Origin: Ganoderma boninense
Taxonomy: Eukaryota > Basidiomycota > Agaricomycetes > Polyporales > Polyporaceae
Assembly (NCBI GenBank): GCA_002900995.3
Contig: CM035304.1
Location: 1,409,498-1,473,497 of the forward strand
DNA: 64,000 nt
Direction: 5' to 3'
The translations under genes were made by a program, and so were the position numbers. The notes below the pieces were generated by a model that saw only the letters and a program-made list of their open reading frames with translations, searched no databases and was not told where the DNA came from. Shown here in pieces: positions 10,832 through 23,257 of this stretch (positions within the stretch are counted from its first letter, which is position 1; each line of letters opens with the position of its first letter).

Positions 10832-12561
10832 ATGTCTAGCATTAAGTCTGTCCTCGCGTCTCCCGAGCTCCTTCGCCTGATAGTCTCGGCGCTGTCCCCG
10901 TTGGACTCCGAGACTCCTGACGCGGCCTCAGGACCTAAAGATAGTCGCCAACAAGCACGACGGGACCTCGCATCCGCCGCTCGCGTTTGTCGTGCGCTCA
11001 CAAAGCACGCTCTGGACGCACTGTGGGAGGTCCTCGACAGCCTCTTGCCAGTATTCAAGGTCCTCCCGTCCTTTCACGACCGCGCTAAGCGACCACTGGT
11101 ACGTCAGTGCGGCACACCCCAGCCTTCAGTTCACCACTGACTGATCTTACAATCCAGGGCCTCGTCTCTGGTATCACGGCTTGTGACTGGGCCGTCCTGA
11201 GGTCGTACGGATGCCGTGTTAAAGACTTGCACCTTCAATGGAGCGACCTCGAGTGCATAGGTCCATGCATCTTACCCATCCTTATGGCCAGCTTCCATGC
11301 CAGTGGGAAGCCCCTCCTGCCTTGCCTTCAACGCCTGCACTTGTCCGACTTAGATTCCCAGACGACCGTATACACAATCGCCTTGCTCTCTCCGACAATA
11401 CAATCCGTCACTGTATCGTTCGACGCTAGCGAGGACACGGAAGACATGGACATCAAAGATCGGGACAACTTTGAGATGTTCCTCAGCTCGCTCCGCGTCG
11501 CATCACCCGGCCTGCAAGGGCTTACGGTCTCCCAGCACTTCTGTACCTTCCAGATGGGTAAGAGACACATCGACGCCATCTCAGGCTTTTCTCAGCTGCA
11601 AGCATTCTCGTCACATGTCACAATGAACCCTGCTGCGTGGTCCCGCCTCGGGTCGATCTGCTCTCTGCGGCACCTCGATATTTCAATCCGCTCGATATAC
11701 TCGCGTTCAGATTTAGAATTGGGCTACGAGTCACAGGTTACTGACGCCTATGTAACTCCGGACTGCTATTCTCTCACCCTCCCAACGCTGCACACCGCTA
11801 AGGTGAAAGGGCCGCCAGAGACCCTCACCATATTCGTGGACAACTTGAAGGCCCCCGCCCTCCACTCCTTGACATTCAACGTGTCCTTTGAGCCCACCCC
11901 AAGCGACTTCGAAAAGTTCCTAGAACTTACCAAGGACAGGCTTCCACGGACGCTGCGCAAGCTCGAGATTGAGTCTCATTCACTGGGGCAGCCCTACACC
12001 GATGTGCACGATGAAGACGAGCCCCGGCCCGTCGACCCGAAGCCCTTGCTCCCTCCATTGACATCGCTCATCGGGCTCGAGGACCTGTGCCTCGACTTCT
12101 CGGCGGTCCCCATGCACGTATCGGACGACGCGATCAGGGTCCTCGCCGACGGCCTGCCGACGCTTGTCTCCTTTGAGCTATGGTACGAGCCACCGCACCA
12201 CCCCGAGGCCGACTCTGTCATTGCTGCTGTCCCCGACGGACGGCGACCGACCATCGCCGCGCTCGCCGCACTCGCCCGCGGGTGCCCGCAATTGGCTCGC
12301 CTGCATATTGTGGACGTCGACGTCGACGCCGAGATGCCGAAAGACTACGTTGTCACCACATCGGACCACAGGCTGCGCGAGCTGGAGATCGCTGCGTTCA
12401 ACTCGCGAACTCGAGGGGCGGTGTTCGGCTTTGCGGAGAAGCTGCACCGTATTTTCCCCCACTTGGGGAATGTGCAGTCTCAGGGCGGCTGGCCGGAGGA
12501 GGGTGCGGGCTCCGGGTGGGATGTTGCGAAGGCGTACTTGGGGTACTTGCAGACGGCCTAG
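10832..12561 (+). CDS. F-box/leucine-rich-like protein, 556 aa
   Basis: Two exons, 10832-11098 and 11158-12561, joined by a 59-bp GT-AG intron in phase 0. The N-terminus (SPELLRLIVSALSP, then LASAARVCRALTKHALDALWEVL) is the degenerate F-box and following helix typical of agaricomycete F-box families. Leucine-rich-like repeats fill the rest, for example SLRHLDISIRSIY, HSLTFNVSFEPTPSDFEKFL and GLEDLCLDFSAVP, and the end is HRIFPHLGNVQSQGGW. Such proteins are presumed substrate adaptors of SCF ubiquitin ligases. The substrate is unknown. The reading frame is intact, unlike several relatives in the window. ATG 10832 is the first in-frame Met before the F-box. Confidence 0.85.
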
Positions 12562-12871
12562 GGCAACAATGGGGGTCTTCTGGTCTCGAGCTCCGTTCGA
12601 TCACAATATCTCGTCAATATTCCAATCCGCGTGTATATGAGACACCGTGTAGACTTTGGTGAGCCAGTTCTGCAGTACTGAATATGCTTCGTTCCATATG
12701 GCTGCTATCTCCCAAACATGTTTAACAAATTGACATTCTTGCCGCCTCGTCCGTAGGGGAACTTGGAAGTGTATACGGAGAGGCATCAGTACGTCAGTTC
12801 CATGTATGCCCAAAGATAATACAACATACATGGACATTCAAATCCGAGTGATCTCCTACCACAAGGGTAGT
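12562..12871. other. Convergent 3' spacer
   Basis: The 310-bp gap between the tail-to-tail F-box genes holds no recognisable feature. Confidence 0.5.
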
Positions 12872-14187
12872 TCATCCACTGTGAACACCGTCAGCGACAA
12901 GCATATACTGGCTGCCATGCGCGATGAATGTACCTATTCTGAGGTACTCTACCCGGCGGCCCTTGACGGTCAACGACCCTCGCTCCTCGAAAGTCTTGAA
13001 GATGTTACGCACGGGCGCAAACAGGTCCTCACTGACAGGGGCACCGAAGTTACTCCACACTAGCAGGCGGACTATCACACGTTCCAGGCCGTCGAAAGCG
13101 CGGTTGCAAGATATGGCAGTCGCCACGCTACCAAGCTGAGTGGCACCCCATCCTACAACATTTGAATTTGGCGCCGCTATGGAGAGGACGAGGGTCCGAA
13201 CACCGGGCGGACAGAAGTGGGTGAGAATCGTGGACATGCAGTGGACCAGCGTGCCCCCATCCGGGCGCTCGCCAAAAATGCGGCCGGAGAGGTGCAGCTC
13301 CCTAAGGTTCGTGCATTGCGCGAGATCACACGGATAGAAGACTAGAGCCGCCAGTGGGATCCATTAGGACTCCTCTAGTCCGCAAACTGACTACAACTAT
13401 AACACTCACTCTCTACGCGTCTAACGACCGAGCCGCCGCCCAAATCAATCTCGAGCTTCTCCAAAGCCGGTCCAGTACCGCGGAGCAGCCTTGCGATAGG
13501 CGCGACGTATTCTGGAAAGAACGACAATGTACACGCGCGGAGCTGCGCAGGGACGTCCTGTGAGCACAGCCAGCGGGCAAGCACGTCAAAGTACGGGATC
13601 TCCCAAAGCAGCTGGAGCTCCGTGGCCGTCAACAACTTTGCGTCGCTGCGTGTGTATTCGTATTCTTCTGGGATGTCGGGTGCATGGATTACAGTGTCGC
13701 CGAAGAGGACAAACGACTCGAGGCGAGGAAGCCGGGACCAGAGGAATATGAGATCGCCGAGGGTAGCACCAGGACGGAGAAAAAAGTCATCCAGCTCGAG
13801 GTGTTCGATAGACTCCGGCAAAGCGAGGCAGAGAGATCGAAATTGGTAGGACTCAAAAACCATGCAGCCTATGCGGAGAGCGCGGAGGCTAGTGGTAGTC
13901 GCAAAAAGGGCACAGAGAGGGCCTACGGTCTTATACTCATACCCTCGCGGGTCGGGGAGAACGTCCAGGTGAGTAGCATACGGCACGGCATCCGGAGAGG
14001 CCAGGAGCAGGCCATGGAATGTATCTATGGAGGCAGGGAGGGCAAGAAGGACGTGCTTGAAGCGGTGGTATCGGACAGTAGGGATCCAGCTCGAGCAGAC
14101 GAGCGCACACGTGGAGAGTGCCTCGGTGTCGTTGTGCAGGTAGTCGACAATCCTATCGCAGATTTCATTGGGGAAAACTGACGACAT
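12872..14187 (-). CDS. F-box-like protein, 415 aa
   Basis: Two exons, 14187-13410 and 13341-12872. The 68-bp intron starts GTGAGT and ends CTCTAG, and phase 1 closes exactly (A+TC). The protein starts MSSVFPNEICDRIVDYLHND, followed by STCALVCSSWIPTVRYHRF, a clear agaricomycete F-box. Downstream come LRR-like segments: TTSLRALRIGCMVFESYQF, ESIEHLELDDFFLRPGATL and TNLRELHLSGRIFGERPDG. I chose Met 14187 because the F-box begins there; the frame stays open further upstream, but that sequence lacks coding character. It is probably an SCF substrate adaptor by family. It is oriented tail-to-tail with the F-box gene at 10.8 kb and is not a close copy of it. Confidence 0.85.
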
Positions 14188-16268
14188 TATTGGCACAACT
14201 ATGCAAGAAGCGTTGGTATTCAGCACGCCGCGTATCCGGAAGAGCTGCGGGCGAACGTACGCTATTTTGCCAGTGCAGGTCACTGATAGCGTGATAAACA
14301 GCCCAGTCTTGGCTCGTTCTGCCGTGTTTACTTGCGCTGTCGGAGTCTCGAGGAAAGAGGATGGGTGCTTGAAGGTGGTGCAATTCCAAGATCGTTTCAA
14401 GTTGCAGTGTGGCTGGTGGATCCGATATCGATTAGGATTCGGATATTTCCGAGCACCCACGCCTATCTTCTATCTTCTATAGTAAAGCATGATAACAAGC
14501 GCCCTTTCAATTACTATTTTAGGCAGGTGCATGTATCCGAGGCCCGACCAAAGCCGACGAGGGAAACTCAGGGAGCGACTCTGACTCGAGATACTGCCTA
14601 ATAGGTGCATCCTATACATGTGCAATGACGCGTTTCATCCAAATCTTTCGTTCTAAGACTCGAGTGTAGGACGAGGCGTTGGCCCACGGATTGAGGCCGA
14701 AGCGCTCAGATGGTGCTTTTGACGCCGAAAAGACCAGGCGACGGGCGTTGTGGACGCGGTCAAGCCTCTACTCTGACCACGACTCCCCACAGCTGCGACT
14801 TCCCCTCTGCCGCCCTCTTCCTGTCTACTGGCCTTCTCTTCACATATATATATATTTCTCTCTAAGCTTCCTCAGGCTAGCTGTCTTTGCTACGAACTTT
14901 GACGGTACGCTCACGCCTCAAATGCACTGCACGAGCGCCACGTTGACGCGGACCTGGTTCAGCAGAAAGACACAGGTTATCTTCATCAAATAGGCGGTTC
15001 TTGATGCTTTTATGAGGAGCACAGAAGAGTGAAATATGACTTTGCAAGGAGAATCAGGGCTCACTCGGGTTTGGCGTCCAGAGGGTATGTTCGAGTGTCA
15101 TCTGAGATCTCTACACGTCTGACTCTGATGCACAACGCGGCGTGATGCCGTACATCATACCTTTACCACCCTTAGACACGCAGAAACCTGTCATTGCGGA
15201 ATTAGTGGCTTATTTGTCCATGACGTGTGACGAGCAACATTCCTAGCCAGTGGGCACTCCCTGCAGCGCAACTCCGCACCCGCCATGCGCCATATCATGC
15301 ATGCGACTTCAATGAACGGTGAGTCATCTGTGTCATATACTGGTACCTACCGTGTTGTGTATGCGCTAGATTCTTATACACATGCTGTAGTGGTCAATCG
15401 GGCGGTAATACCGGAGGACGTATTCATGCCGAAAGGATAGTTGGTCAGGCAATTGCGGAATGGAAGAGAAAGGTGAGCCAATGACCAAGTAACAGGTTAT
15501 GATATGGTCGATCCGGAGGGCAGCGTTTAAGCTTAGAGTCACTGAGGTACGCCCACCTTTTGAAGCGCGCCTCCACATGAACTTCGCGACCTACTCCAGG
15601 TTGGAGTGACCAAGTTCTTCAGGCGGTGCGTTCTCTACACAGTTCTCTGATGCTGCCACCTTGGAAAGTGCAGGGCCACTCACTGTTCAGACTCCAGAAG
15701 GGCACGGCGCATTGAGGGCGGGCGACAGCCCGGCCGATGTGCGCAGTGAGTGTTGGTTAAGCAGTGGTGTCGTGTTGAGGCTCGACGTCGCACGCATGTC
15801 GGTGTTATATACTCTGTTTCAAGTCTCGACCCTCCACCTCCTGGACAGATGCTATTGTATGTAGCAAATAAGTTGTAAATCCAATTGAGATGCCTACGCC
15901 TGTCAGCCCGAAAACTCCCTTTCCGGGGCAACGGCACGGGAAACTGCTAGTCCATTACTCGTAAGCAGCTCGAGAGAATAGAACCACTCTGTTTGAAAGA
16001 GCTGGAACCAGATCCGTGAGGCGCGTTATACGTACATGAAGACAGATCCATGCGTTGGAAATCCGCAGGATCGGTCCAGAGGCGCAGCAGTGAAATGCCA
16101 ATATTGAAACGTGTCGCGTGCGTGTCGATGTTCAATTGCCACCTGGCGCCGTGCTGCACCGACACATATAAGCACGCACAAAGATGTGGCCACTTCAAAT
16201 AGACACAACTCACCACCGCCCGTGACCCAAACTTATCGCCAACCAGTCTGAACCTTTGAACGCCGGTG
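14188..16268. other. 2.1-kb region without a supportable gene
   Basis: No open frame here has coherent codon use or a recognisable motif. It should contain the promoter of the minus-strand F-box gene and, at the right end, the promoter of the macro-domain gene (a CACATATAAGC TATA-like stretch near 16164). Confidence 0.4.
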
Positions 16269-17045
16269 ATGCCAGTCAAGTTCGTGCTCTTCGACATCCA
16301 CCCTAAGCTCGTCGCCGCCTGGCAACAATACTTCCCAGCTCTGGTCCCTCCGGAGGCCCTTGAGCACATCACCATCAACGGGGCGTCGTTAGACGACCTC
16401 AACGTGTCTTTTGACACCATCGTCTCCCCCGCCAACAGCTTCGGTCGCCTCGACGGCAGGTGAGCGCCCCATCTCTTCCATCACCCCCCCCCTATCGCCT
16501 CCTGACAGGCCAGGCTGACCGGTGACCTCGAACCCGCAATCCACAGCTTCGACCAAGTCCTCTCCGACTACATCGCGCCAGAGAGCGACAACGACGCACT
16601 GACGCACGCCGCGCAGGCCGTCCTCTACCAGCGCTGGCGCGGGTACGCGCCCCCGGGCACCTGCACCCTCGTCCCGCTCACGCGCACCGCGTGCGAGCAC
16701 AACAAGCTCGGTGTCCGCTACGTCGCGCTCTGCCCGACCATGCGCACGCCCGAGAACGTCAGGTGGAACAAGGACGTCGTGTACAACTGCGTCTGGTCCC
16801 TCCTCGCCGCCGTCGACAACCACAACGCCGCGGTCGCGGCGGACCCGGAGAAGGCCGCGCGCGAGGGCGCGGCGAACATCGAGTGCGTCGCGATGACGGG
16901 GCTCGCGACGGGCGTGGGCGGGGTGTCGCCGGAGGTGTGCGCGAGCCAGATGGCGCGCGCGTTCGCGCACTACCATGAGGCAACGACGAAGCCGGAGAAG
17001 TGGGGCGCGCTGGAGTGGCGGGACATTTTCGACATGCCGGTGTAG
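16269..17045 (+). CDS. Macro-domain-like protein, 229 aa
   Basis: Two exons, 16269-16459 and 16547-17045, with an 87-bp intron (GTGAGC to CACAG) in phase 2. The N-terminus VKFVLFDIHPKLVAAW is followed by FDTIVSPANSFGRLDG, the macro-domain loop that binds the distal ribose of ADP-ribose (consensus ...NAAN/SPAN...G..DG). Further on, NIECVAMTGLATGVGGVSPE matches the second ligand loop (consensus TGL.TG.GG). The C-terminal part carries AFAHYHEATTKP. Macro domains bind or hydrolyse ADP-ribose and its derivatives. Whether this one is an enzyme cannot be told from sequence alone. The GC content of exon 2 is very high, as expected for a well-expressed gene of this genome. Confidence 0.85.
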
Positions 17046-18657
17046 TTGTTTAAGAAGTTCGAGGGTTGAGGGGGAGCCGGTGAGTCGCGCAGTCGAGGCT
17101 TGCTATGTTGCTCACAGAAACCTAAAAAAACGGCTCCTTCAGTTCGATCACAACGCGAATGATGAAAGATTTGAGTTTGTACGATACGATCCATGGTGCT
17201 GCCGGTCTAGTTGTAGTCCCAGAGCTGTATCCTTGATAGTAATGCAAACAGTGCCGTCGAAAACACCACCCTGAAATCATTCCAGAATCAGCGAGCGAAC
17301 CAAATGGTCCACACCAAGACTAATACAACTCATCACAGACCGCTGTAATAAGTTTCTATATGTCCGCGCTCTTTCCTCCGCCCAACCGAACAAACTTCAC
17401 TGTCCATGTCAGTACAGGGCGAAAGGTCCTCACTCAAAGCTAGGCTGACTGGAGCTCGTGGCGTCTTGTTCGTCATTACTGCAATTAAGTACTCGTCGCG
17501 GAGGGGAACACTTAATACGAAATGAAGGTACTCACCACCGGATACCTGCTGTGTCTGTGTTATTCGGTATCCCGCGAATCGGAGCATCCCTCCAGACCTC
17601 GTGTATGCGTCCGCTGACATCTAGAGTTTTGTTCGAGTTGGAAGCATTGATACCCCTTGAGTTCACGTCGATGGACCAAGATAGGTTGCCGCGAGATACA
17701 GCAGAGAGGGTCACGAAAGCAAGATGCGAATATATGGAAGAGGAGAGCAGTACGATACATGAATGAAGGCACTAGAACCCGTGGTTCAGAAGTTGCAGGG
17801 GACGTGGAGCTCACTGCAGTACTCACCGCAAATTCCAGCTCATGGCAGATATCCGGTCACCCAACCCACTTGCCGCCATCATGATGGCTGGCTTGAACGG
17901 CCCTTCAACGCGGCTTGGGCAGCTTCCGCAAGCGCAATCTCGTTCTGTTCGTCCTGCATATGACTGGCATGAGCGGGCGCACGGCAAACGAACGCAATTC
18001 AAGCGCATATACGAAGCGTCAATGCGAGGAAAGGTCGAGTTGAACGCACCTGGTTCGTCGGGATACTCTTCGCCTCTGCCTGCTGCTTCGCCAATGCCTA
18101 CAATACGTCAAACGGGTCCTGCACCGACCTATGGTGTTTCAATCATCATCTCACCTCTGACAGTAACATATATGCGGGATATCAGAACAATAAATCAGCA
18201 ATTCTGCGCATATTACACACCTCTGCCTGCAGCCAATGTATTGCGGTGGACGACGCCAATCATCACGGTACCCCACACTGTCACCCCGAGCAGCGACCAA
18301 ACGAAACCGCGGTGGAGGATATCACTGAAAGGGAGACGCGTCCGAAAAGCCATGGAAAGCCGCAGATGTCGAGAAGAAAGCACTGTGCACAGAGGAGAGG
18401 GCAGAGAGCGTGGTCGAGGTCCCGAGCACGGCCGCGTCTGGCCGCCGTCAGCTCGAGCCGAGAACTTGCACTTGGATCTAATCTAATCTTTAGCTGGACA
18501 AGACAGACCAGTTTCCTCGAGCTTTTGAAGTTCTTCTACCCCTACTTCCACCACAAGCCGTGCTCAAAGACCACGCCACGAAACTGCCTTCTATATATGA
18601 CATACAACCGGATATTGGTGCTCTTCGGGCCACAAACATACTGCTCTTCTCCAATAT
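17046..18657. other. 1.6-kb region without a supportable gene
   Basis: Several short open frames exist on both strands but none shows consistent codon use, clear splice sites or a known motif. It contains the 3' flanks of the convergent macro-domain and acylphosphatase genes. Confidence 0.4.
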
Positions 18658-19091
18658 TCATTGTGGTCGCTGGTTGCGGACTTTCACAAACTCCTGAAAC
18701 TGCAGCCTCTCCAGTGGTGCCTCGTTCGAGAACTCGACGTTCGTTACTGTTGCGTGCTCAGGCCCCGTTTTCAGGGCCTCTTTGCTACAGCGACAGTTGT
18801 TCAGATGACGACATTCAATTCATCGGCACGCGAACAGGGTCCTCACAATTTCTCCAAAGCTTCTTCACGACCTTGCGCAGTGCCAATCACATCTCCTGAC
18901 TGGGAAAGCACATCGCATACGGTGAGCACACATGCCAAGCCCTCAGAGTGAGTGTCGGCGACCCGGCTTACCGACTCATTCTTCACCCAGCCAACCACTC
19001 CGAGGCCTTGGGCAGTGCTCCTCGCAAATACTCGGAAGAATACCCCTTGCACCTTGCCCTTGACGCGATAGTCGACCGTGCGGAGTGCCAT
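18658..19091 (-). CDS. Acylphosphatase, 99 aa
   Basis: Three exons on the minus strand, 19091-18972, 18899-18847 and 18784-18658, give 99 residues, the usual acylphosphatase length. The enzyme hydrolyses carboxyl-phosphate bonds such as that of 1,3-bisphosphoglycerate. The signature VQGVFFRVFARSTAQGLG carries the phosphate-binding loop with its catalytic Arg. GWVKNES follows and supplies the catalytic Asn. After the first intron comes SGDVIGTAQGREEALEKF, and after the second KEALKTGPEHATVTNVEF. The intron phases all close. The splice acceptor of the last exon is CTGTAG, giving TT+C (Phe). Confidence 0.9.
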
Positions 19092-19398
19092 TGCTCTCGG
19101 TATATGCATGCGGTGGCGTGGAAGGTGAATGTCGTCGCTGGTGTAGCACTGCTGATTGCAAGTGTAGATAATCTTCGTCCTCGCATCCATTATCGGCGTG
19201 ACGTCATACCACTCCCCGTGAAAGACGGTTACGGCATTTAACAGGGCTCATGTCCCTGGTAAGGACGCAGAAAATTTCCTCGTTTGCAACATCGCAGTCT
19301 GCAGATAACTACGATTGTCTATGCTTGTCGATATATGTCTGCGTTGCGCAATCTATTTCGCCCTCCCTTGACATGCTGACCGCCAAATCGGTCACCAT

Positions 19399-19502
19399 GG
19401 TGAGATGGCCGAGCGGTCTAAGGCGCCAGACTAAGGCTTATGTAATCAATTGATTACGCAATCTGGTCCGAAAGGGCGTGGGTTCGAATCCCACTCTCAT
19501 CA
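19399..19502 (+). tRNA. tRNA-Leu(AAG) with a 24-nt intron
   Basis: Acceptor arm GGTGAGA pairs with TCTCATC, with discriminator A at 19502. The A box TGGCCGAGCGG and B box GGTTCGAATCC are canonical, and the long variable arm is that of a class II tRNA. The anticodon stem CCAGA pairs with TCTGG. The loop reads CT-AAG-G, so the anticodon is AAG (Leu, CUU codons). The intron follows position 37 and contains the 16-bp perfect palindrome GTAATCAATTGATTAC. Confidence 0.95.
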
Positions 19503-19506
19503 ATAG

Positions 19507-19520
19507 TTTTTGCTCTTTTT
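19507..19520 (+). terminator. RNA polymerase III terminator of tRNA-Leu
   Basis: Two T-runs (TTTTT, then TTTTT after GCTC... spacing) start four bases after the tRNA 3' end, as expected for Pol III termination. Confidence 0.75.
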
Positions 19521-19992
19521 AAGGGGGTCCTAGGCACGAAAAAGACGGACTGAAACCATTACCACACTCATCTGAATTCTTTTGTCCATGGAATGAGGCA
19601 GAAACGAAGATAAACATCAAGGTCGGAGAGCTCTTAACTTAGTTTTGCCGACCCTCGGCGCCTCCCGGTTCTCCCGAACGGAGAGATTCGGCGGCGGGAT
19701 AAATGCATGCAGGAGACAGCGACGGCGAAAGCATCACGGTGAAAGTACCCGGATAAGACGGTGACAATATGTATTCATTATACAGAGCCAACGCAACCTG
19801 GCTTCACGATGCCATGTTTGGTGTTTTGCGCTGGGGTGCCACGGCCGTACGCGGCGGCGTTGACACTGGCGGAGATGTGGATAGCCACTTTGTACACAAG
19901 TGCAAACAGAGGGCGGCGTTATCAAGACCCAGCGTTGGATGAGTTAGCAGCAACCCCATCCTCCCTCCTCTCCTTCACGACTTACGAGGACG
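19521..19992. other. Upstream region of the protease gene
   Basis: 472 bp between the tRNA and the protease start. The last 40 bases are pyrimidine-rich (TCCTCCCTCCTCTCCTTCAC), a common start-site context in filamentous fungi. Nothing else is recognisable. Confidence 0.4.
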
Positions 19993-21752
19993 ATGGCCCG
20001 CTCTCTTTACCTCACCCTCTTGGCCGTCTCGTTGGCGTCGGCCACGCCCCTCTCCACATACCATGACTCGCCGCGCCGGGCTCCGGGCATGCCCGTCGCT
20101 CCCCTTCATGTGGACGAGCACCCCCACGGGACCGTCAACAACTCGTACATCATCATGCTCAAGGACGGCGTCGCACCCGCGATGATGGCGAACCACATGA
20201 ACTTCGTCCAGAACGTGCACGCGGCTGACTCCGCCGCGGACGCGTTCGCGGGGCTCACCCACGTCTACGACGGCCACATCCAAGGCTACGCGGGCAAGTT
20301 CAGCCGGAACGTCATCGAGCACATCCGCATGATGCCCGAGGTGGACTTCGTGGAGGCGGACCAGATCGTCCGCACGCTCGAGGTCGAGCGGCACACCGAC
20401 TTCGACGTCGCAAAGCACACCACGCAGAAGGGCGCTCCCTGGGTGAGTCCGAGTCACACGATATGTCGCGGCGCTCGACTGCTGTGTTGGGGGACCTACC
20501 CCTTCGCTTTGGGGTAGTGTTGTCGGGAACCAGTGACTCTCCTATTCGCTGTGGGGGGGACGCTAGTGCGCGACCCTTGTCGTCGTTTCTGGCCGCGCCA
20601 GCGCGATGACGTAGCGCGCCTTGCGCAGTCACGACATGATTCCGCGTCGCTGCCGAACGTCCCGCTGACCCTCCTGCTCTCCTCCCCCAGGGCCTTGCGC
20701 GGATAAGCCATCGCGCGAAGCTCACCTTCGGCACCTTCACGAAGTACGAGTACGAGTCGGACGGTGGTTCTGGCGTCGATGTCTACGTCATCGACACCGG
20801 TATCAACACCAAGCACATCGAGTTCGAGGGCCGCGCGTCCTGGGGCAAGACCATCCCTCTGAACGACGTTGGTGAGGACGGCAACGGTCACGGTACTCAC
20901 TGCGCGGGCACCATCGCGTCGCGCAAGTACGGTGTTGCCAAGGCGGCGAACGTGATCGCTGTGAAGGTGCTCGGCAGCAATGGTTCCGGTACCATGTCCG
21001 ATGTCGTGGGTGGTGTCAATTGGGCTGCGAATTCCGCCGCTGCCAAGGCCAAGGCTGCTCGCGAGGAGTTCAAGCGCACCGGCAAGTCCGCTCACAAGGG
21101 TTCCGTCGCCAATATGTCGCTGGGTGGCGGCAAGTCGAACGCTCTGGACAAGACCGTCAACGGCGCTGTCGATGCCGGCATGCACTTCGCTGTTGCCGCG
21201 GGCAACGACAACAAGGACGCTTGCAACAACTCCCCCGCTGCTGCGGAGAAGGCGATCACCGTCGGCGCGTCCACTCTCGGCGACGAGCGGGCGTACTTCT
21301 CGAACCACGGCAAGTGTGTCGACGTCTTCGCCCCGGGTCTCAACATCCTCTCGACGTACATCGGCAGCAGCTCCGCGATCACCACCATGTCTGGCACCTC
21401 GATGGCTTCCCCCCACACGGCTGGTCTCCTTGCGTACCTCCTCTCTCTCTACCCGTCCGTGACGTTCGACCCCTCCCTTGCGCCAGACCTTGCGTCGATG
21501 AAGACCTCGCTCTCGCCGTCCTCGTTCTCGAACGCGTACGCTATCGCGTACTCGGCTGTGCCCTCATGGGTCGCGACGTTCCTGCCCCCTCCCGAGCTCA
21601 TGCAGGAGACAATGGCGCCTATCCCGTACCCCACGATCACGCCCGCCCAGCTCAAGCAGGCGTTGATCTCGCTCTCGACCAAGGACGTGTTCGACGAGCT
21701 CCCCACGGGCTCGCCCAACCGTCTTATCTTCAACAACGCGACCTCGGCGTAA
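19993..21752 (+). CDS. Subtilisin-like serine protease (S8, proteinase K subfamily), 503 aa
   Basis: Two exons, 19993-20442 and 20691-21752, in phase 0. The 248-bp intron is long for this genome. The N-terminus MARSLYLTLLAVSLASATP is a signal peptide. An I9 propeptide follows (NNSYIIMLKDGVAPAMMANH...DFVEADQIVRTLE). The catalytic triad is visible: Asp in VYVIDTGINT, His in GNGHGTHCAGTIASR, Ser in MSGTSMASPHTAGLLAYLL. The oxyanion Asn lies in AVAAGNDNKDACNNSPAAAE. The mature start GLARISHRAKLTFGTF is typical of basidiomycete vacuolar or secreted serine proteinases related to cerevisin. The zymogen is expected to enter the secretory pathway and be activated by removal of the propeptide. Length and all key residues are normal. 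Confidence 0.95.
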
Positions 21753-23257
21753 GCTTGTTTGACGCGTCCAGGCACTGGGCCCTAGAGGAGGGATGGACTT
21801 GGTCGTGGCCGTATTCATTGTTGTCGTTCCGTGTCTCTCTGTCGTGTAATCTTCCGTTGCATATACATAGTCACCCATTTGCACTACTGCGCAATGAGTT
21901 GTATGATATAGGATTTTGGATATACAGCCTAGCACTAGGACTGCTACGAGTGCGATCTGAGTGCTGCGACAGTCGAAAAGTAAGACTAACTACGGTGAAG
22001 TATTTCAATGTTCAACAAGGTTTGCGACGTGCAAGCTTAACTCTGCCTCGAGACGAACCTTCGCTGCTTCAGAGCGGGAGAGTGCTGATCTTGGACGACA
22101 CGAGCCCCGGAGCCCGAACGGCGTCATCCCTTCTACGCAACTCCCTACCGGCTGACCGGAGGACGCGTGCCATAGTGCCGGGATGGCCTTGACGTAGATA
22201 GCCTTGTGGGGTCAGGTGCAGCCGTGTCCGGGTGCAAGGCCCCAAGGGTTGGAGCAGGTTCTTGGCTCGACATACTGTATGCGGCCGGCCTACCTTCACG
22301 AATGAGGAGAGCCCTCGCTAGATCCTCCCGGCGGGGCGCACGAACGCGTGCGAATCGCATCCACGCCAGGGGGGCCGTCACCAGGGGGTGTGAATGGCCG
22401 ACCCTGGTTTCGTTCACATCTTGGACTCTGGAGGGAACGGCGCAGGGAGGGGGGGGCTGCGGAGGCCACAGCTCGAGATCGGACGTCGACGGTCGGCTGG
22501 TTGTGTCTGCGTCGTGCGAACGCAGCTGAGAAGCACTCGGGAGGGGACGACCATCTGTTGTGCCACCTGCTCTGATTTGTCGAGGGGAGGCGCTGCGATA
22601 CACTCACCGGGAACGTGGCCGACATATCTCCTCGTGAGAACACCTGTGGACCCCGTGAAAATCGTGTGTCAGTGCATAACAGCTACGTGGCCGTCGTGTG
22701 GTCGTGCGTCGTGCATAACAGAGGGTGAGGGTGAAGGGGATTTGATAGGCTACGGTGCCTGCTATGACATTCTGGGTCTACGAGGGGGGCTTGTTAAGAG
22801 AGAGAGTAAGAGGCTTTTGCCACTTTCGATATCGCCTGCTACTCACCTCCATCACATGTGTGCATATTTTCTGGACGTGCTGCTGGCGACCGACGACGTT
22901 CTGGACGAATATGGCGATTGGAGGAAAAATTGAGGGGGTTCTGGGGCGTTCGGGGCGGAAGAGAGAGATCTGGGAGGGGAGGCGCTGAGTGCGTTTATGG
23001 GGCGGGAGTGACTAAGCGCCGCATTGCAACTCTCCTCACGACGACGACAACGTGCGGGACGCCTCCTTCGTCCACGACGCCTGCGCATGTGTGATTGAGG
23101 CCGATAACACCCTTCGTGTCCCCATTCATTCGGAGGCGGGAGCGGAGGTCCAGCCGTCCTCTGCGGCCACACCTCGTCTGACTCGCCACCGCCCATTCCC
23201 CTGACTCCTGTTCATCCTTTCTTCGCTTTCCTTGCCACCCTTGCTTTCGCACCGCCC
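21753..23257. other. 1.5-kb region without a supportable gene
   Basis: Contains the protease 3' UTR and, towards 23.2 kb, the pyrimidine-rich 5' flank of the next gene. Open frames in between (such as 22394-22933 on the plus strand) have mixed codon use and no motif, so I do not call them. Confidence 0.4.

Noticed and set aside
16389..16976. 195-codon minus-strand ORF opposite the macro-domain gene
   Set aside because: An antisense shadow of GC-rich coding sequence; composition of Arg, Ala, Gly and Val follows from codon bias on the other strand.
20496..21416. 306-codon minus-strand ORF opposite the protease
   Set aside because: Antisense shadow of the subtilisin-like coding exon, without motifs.
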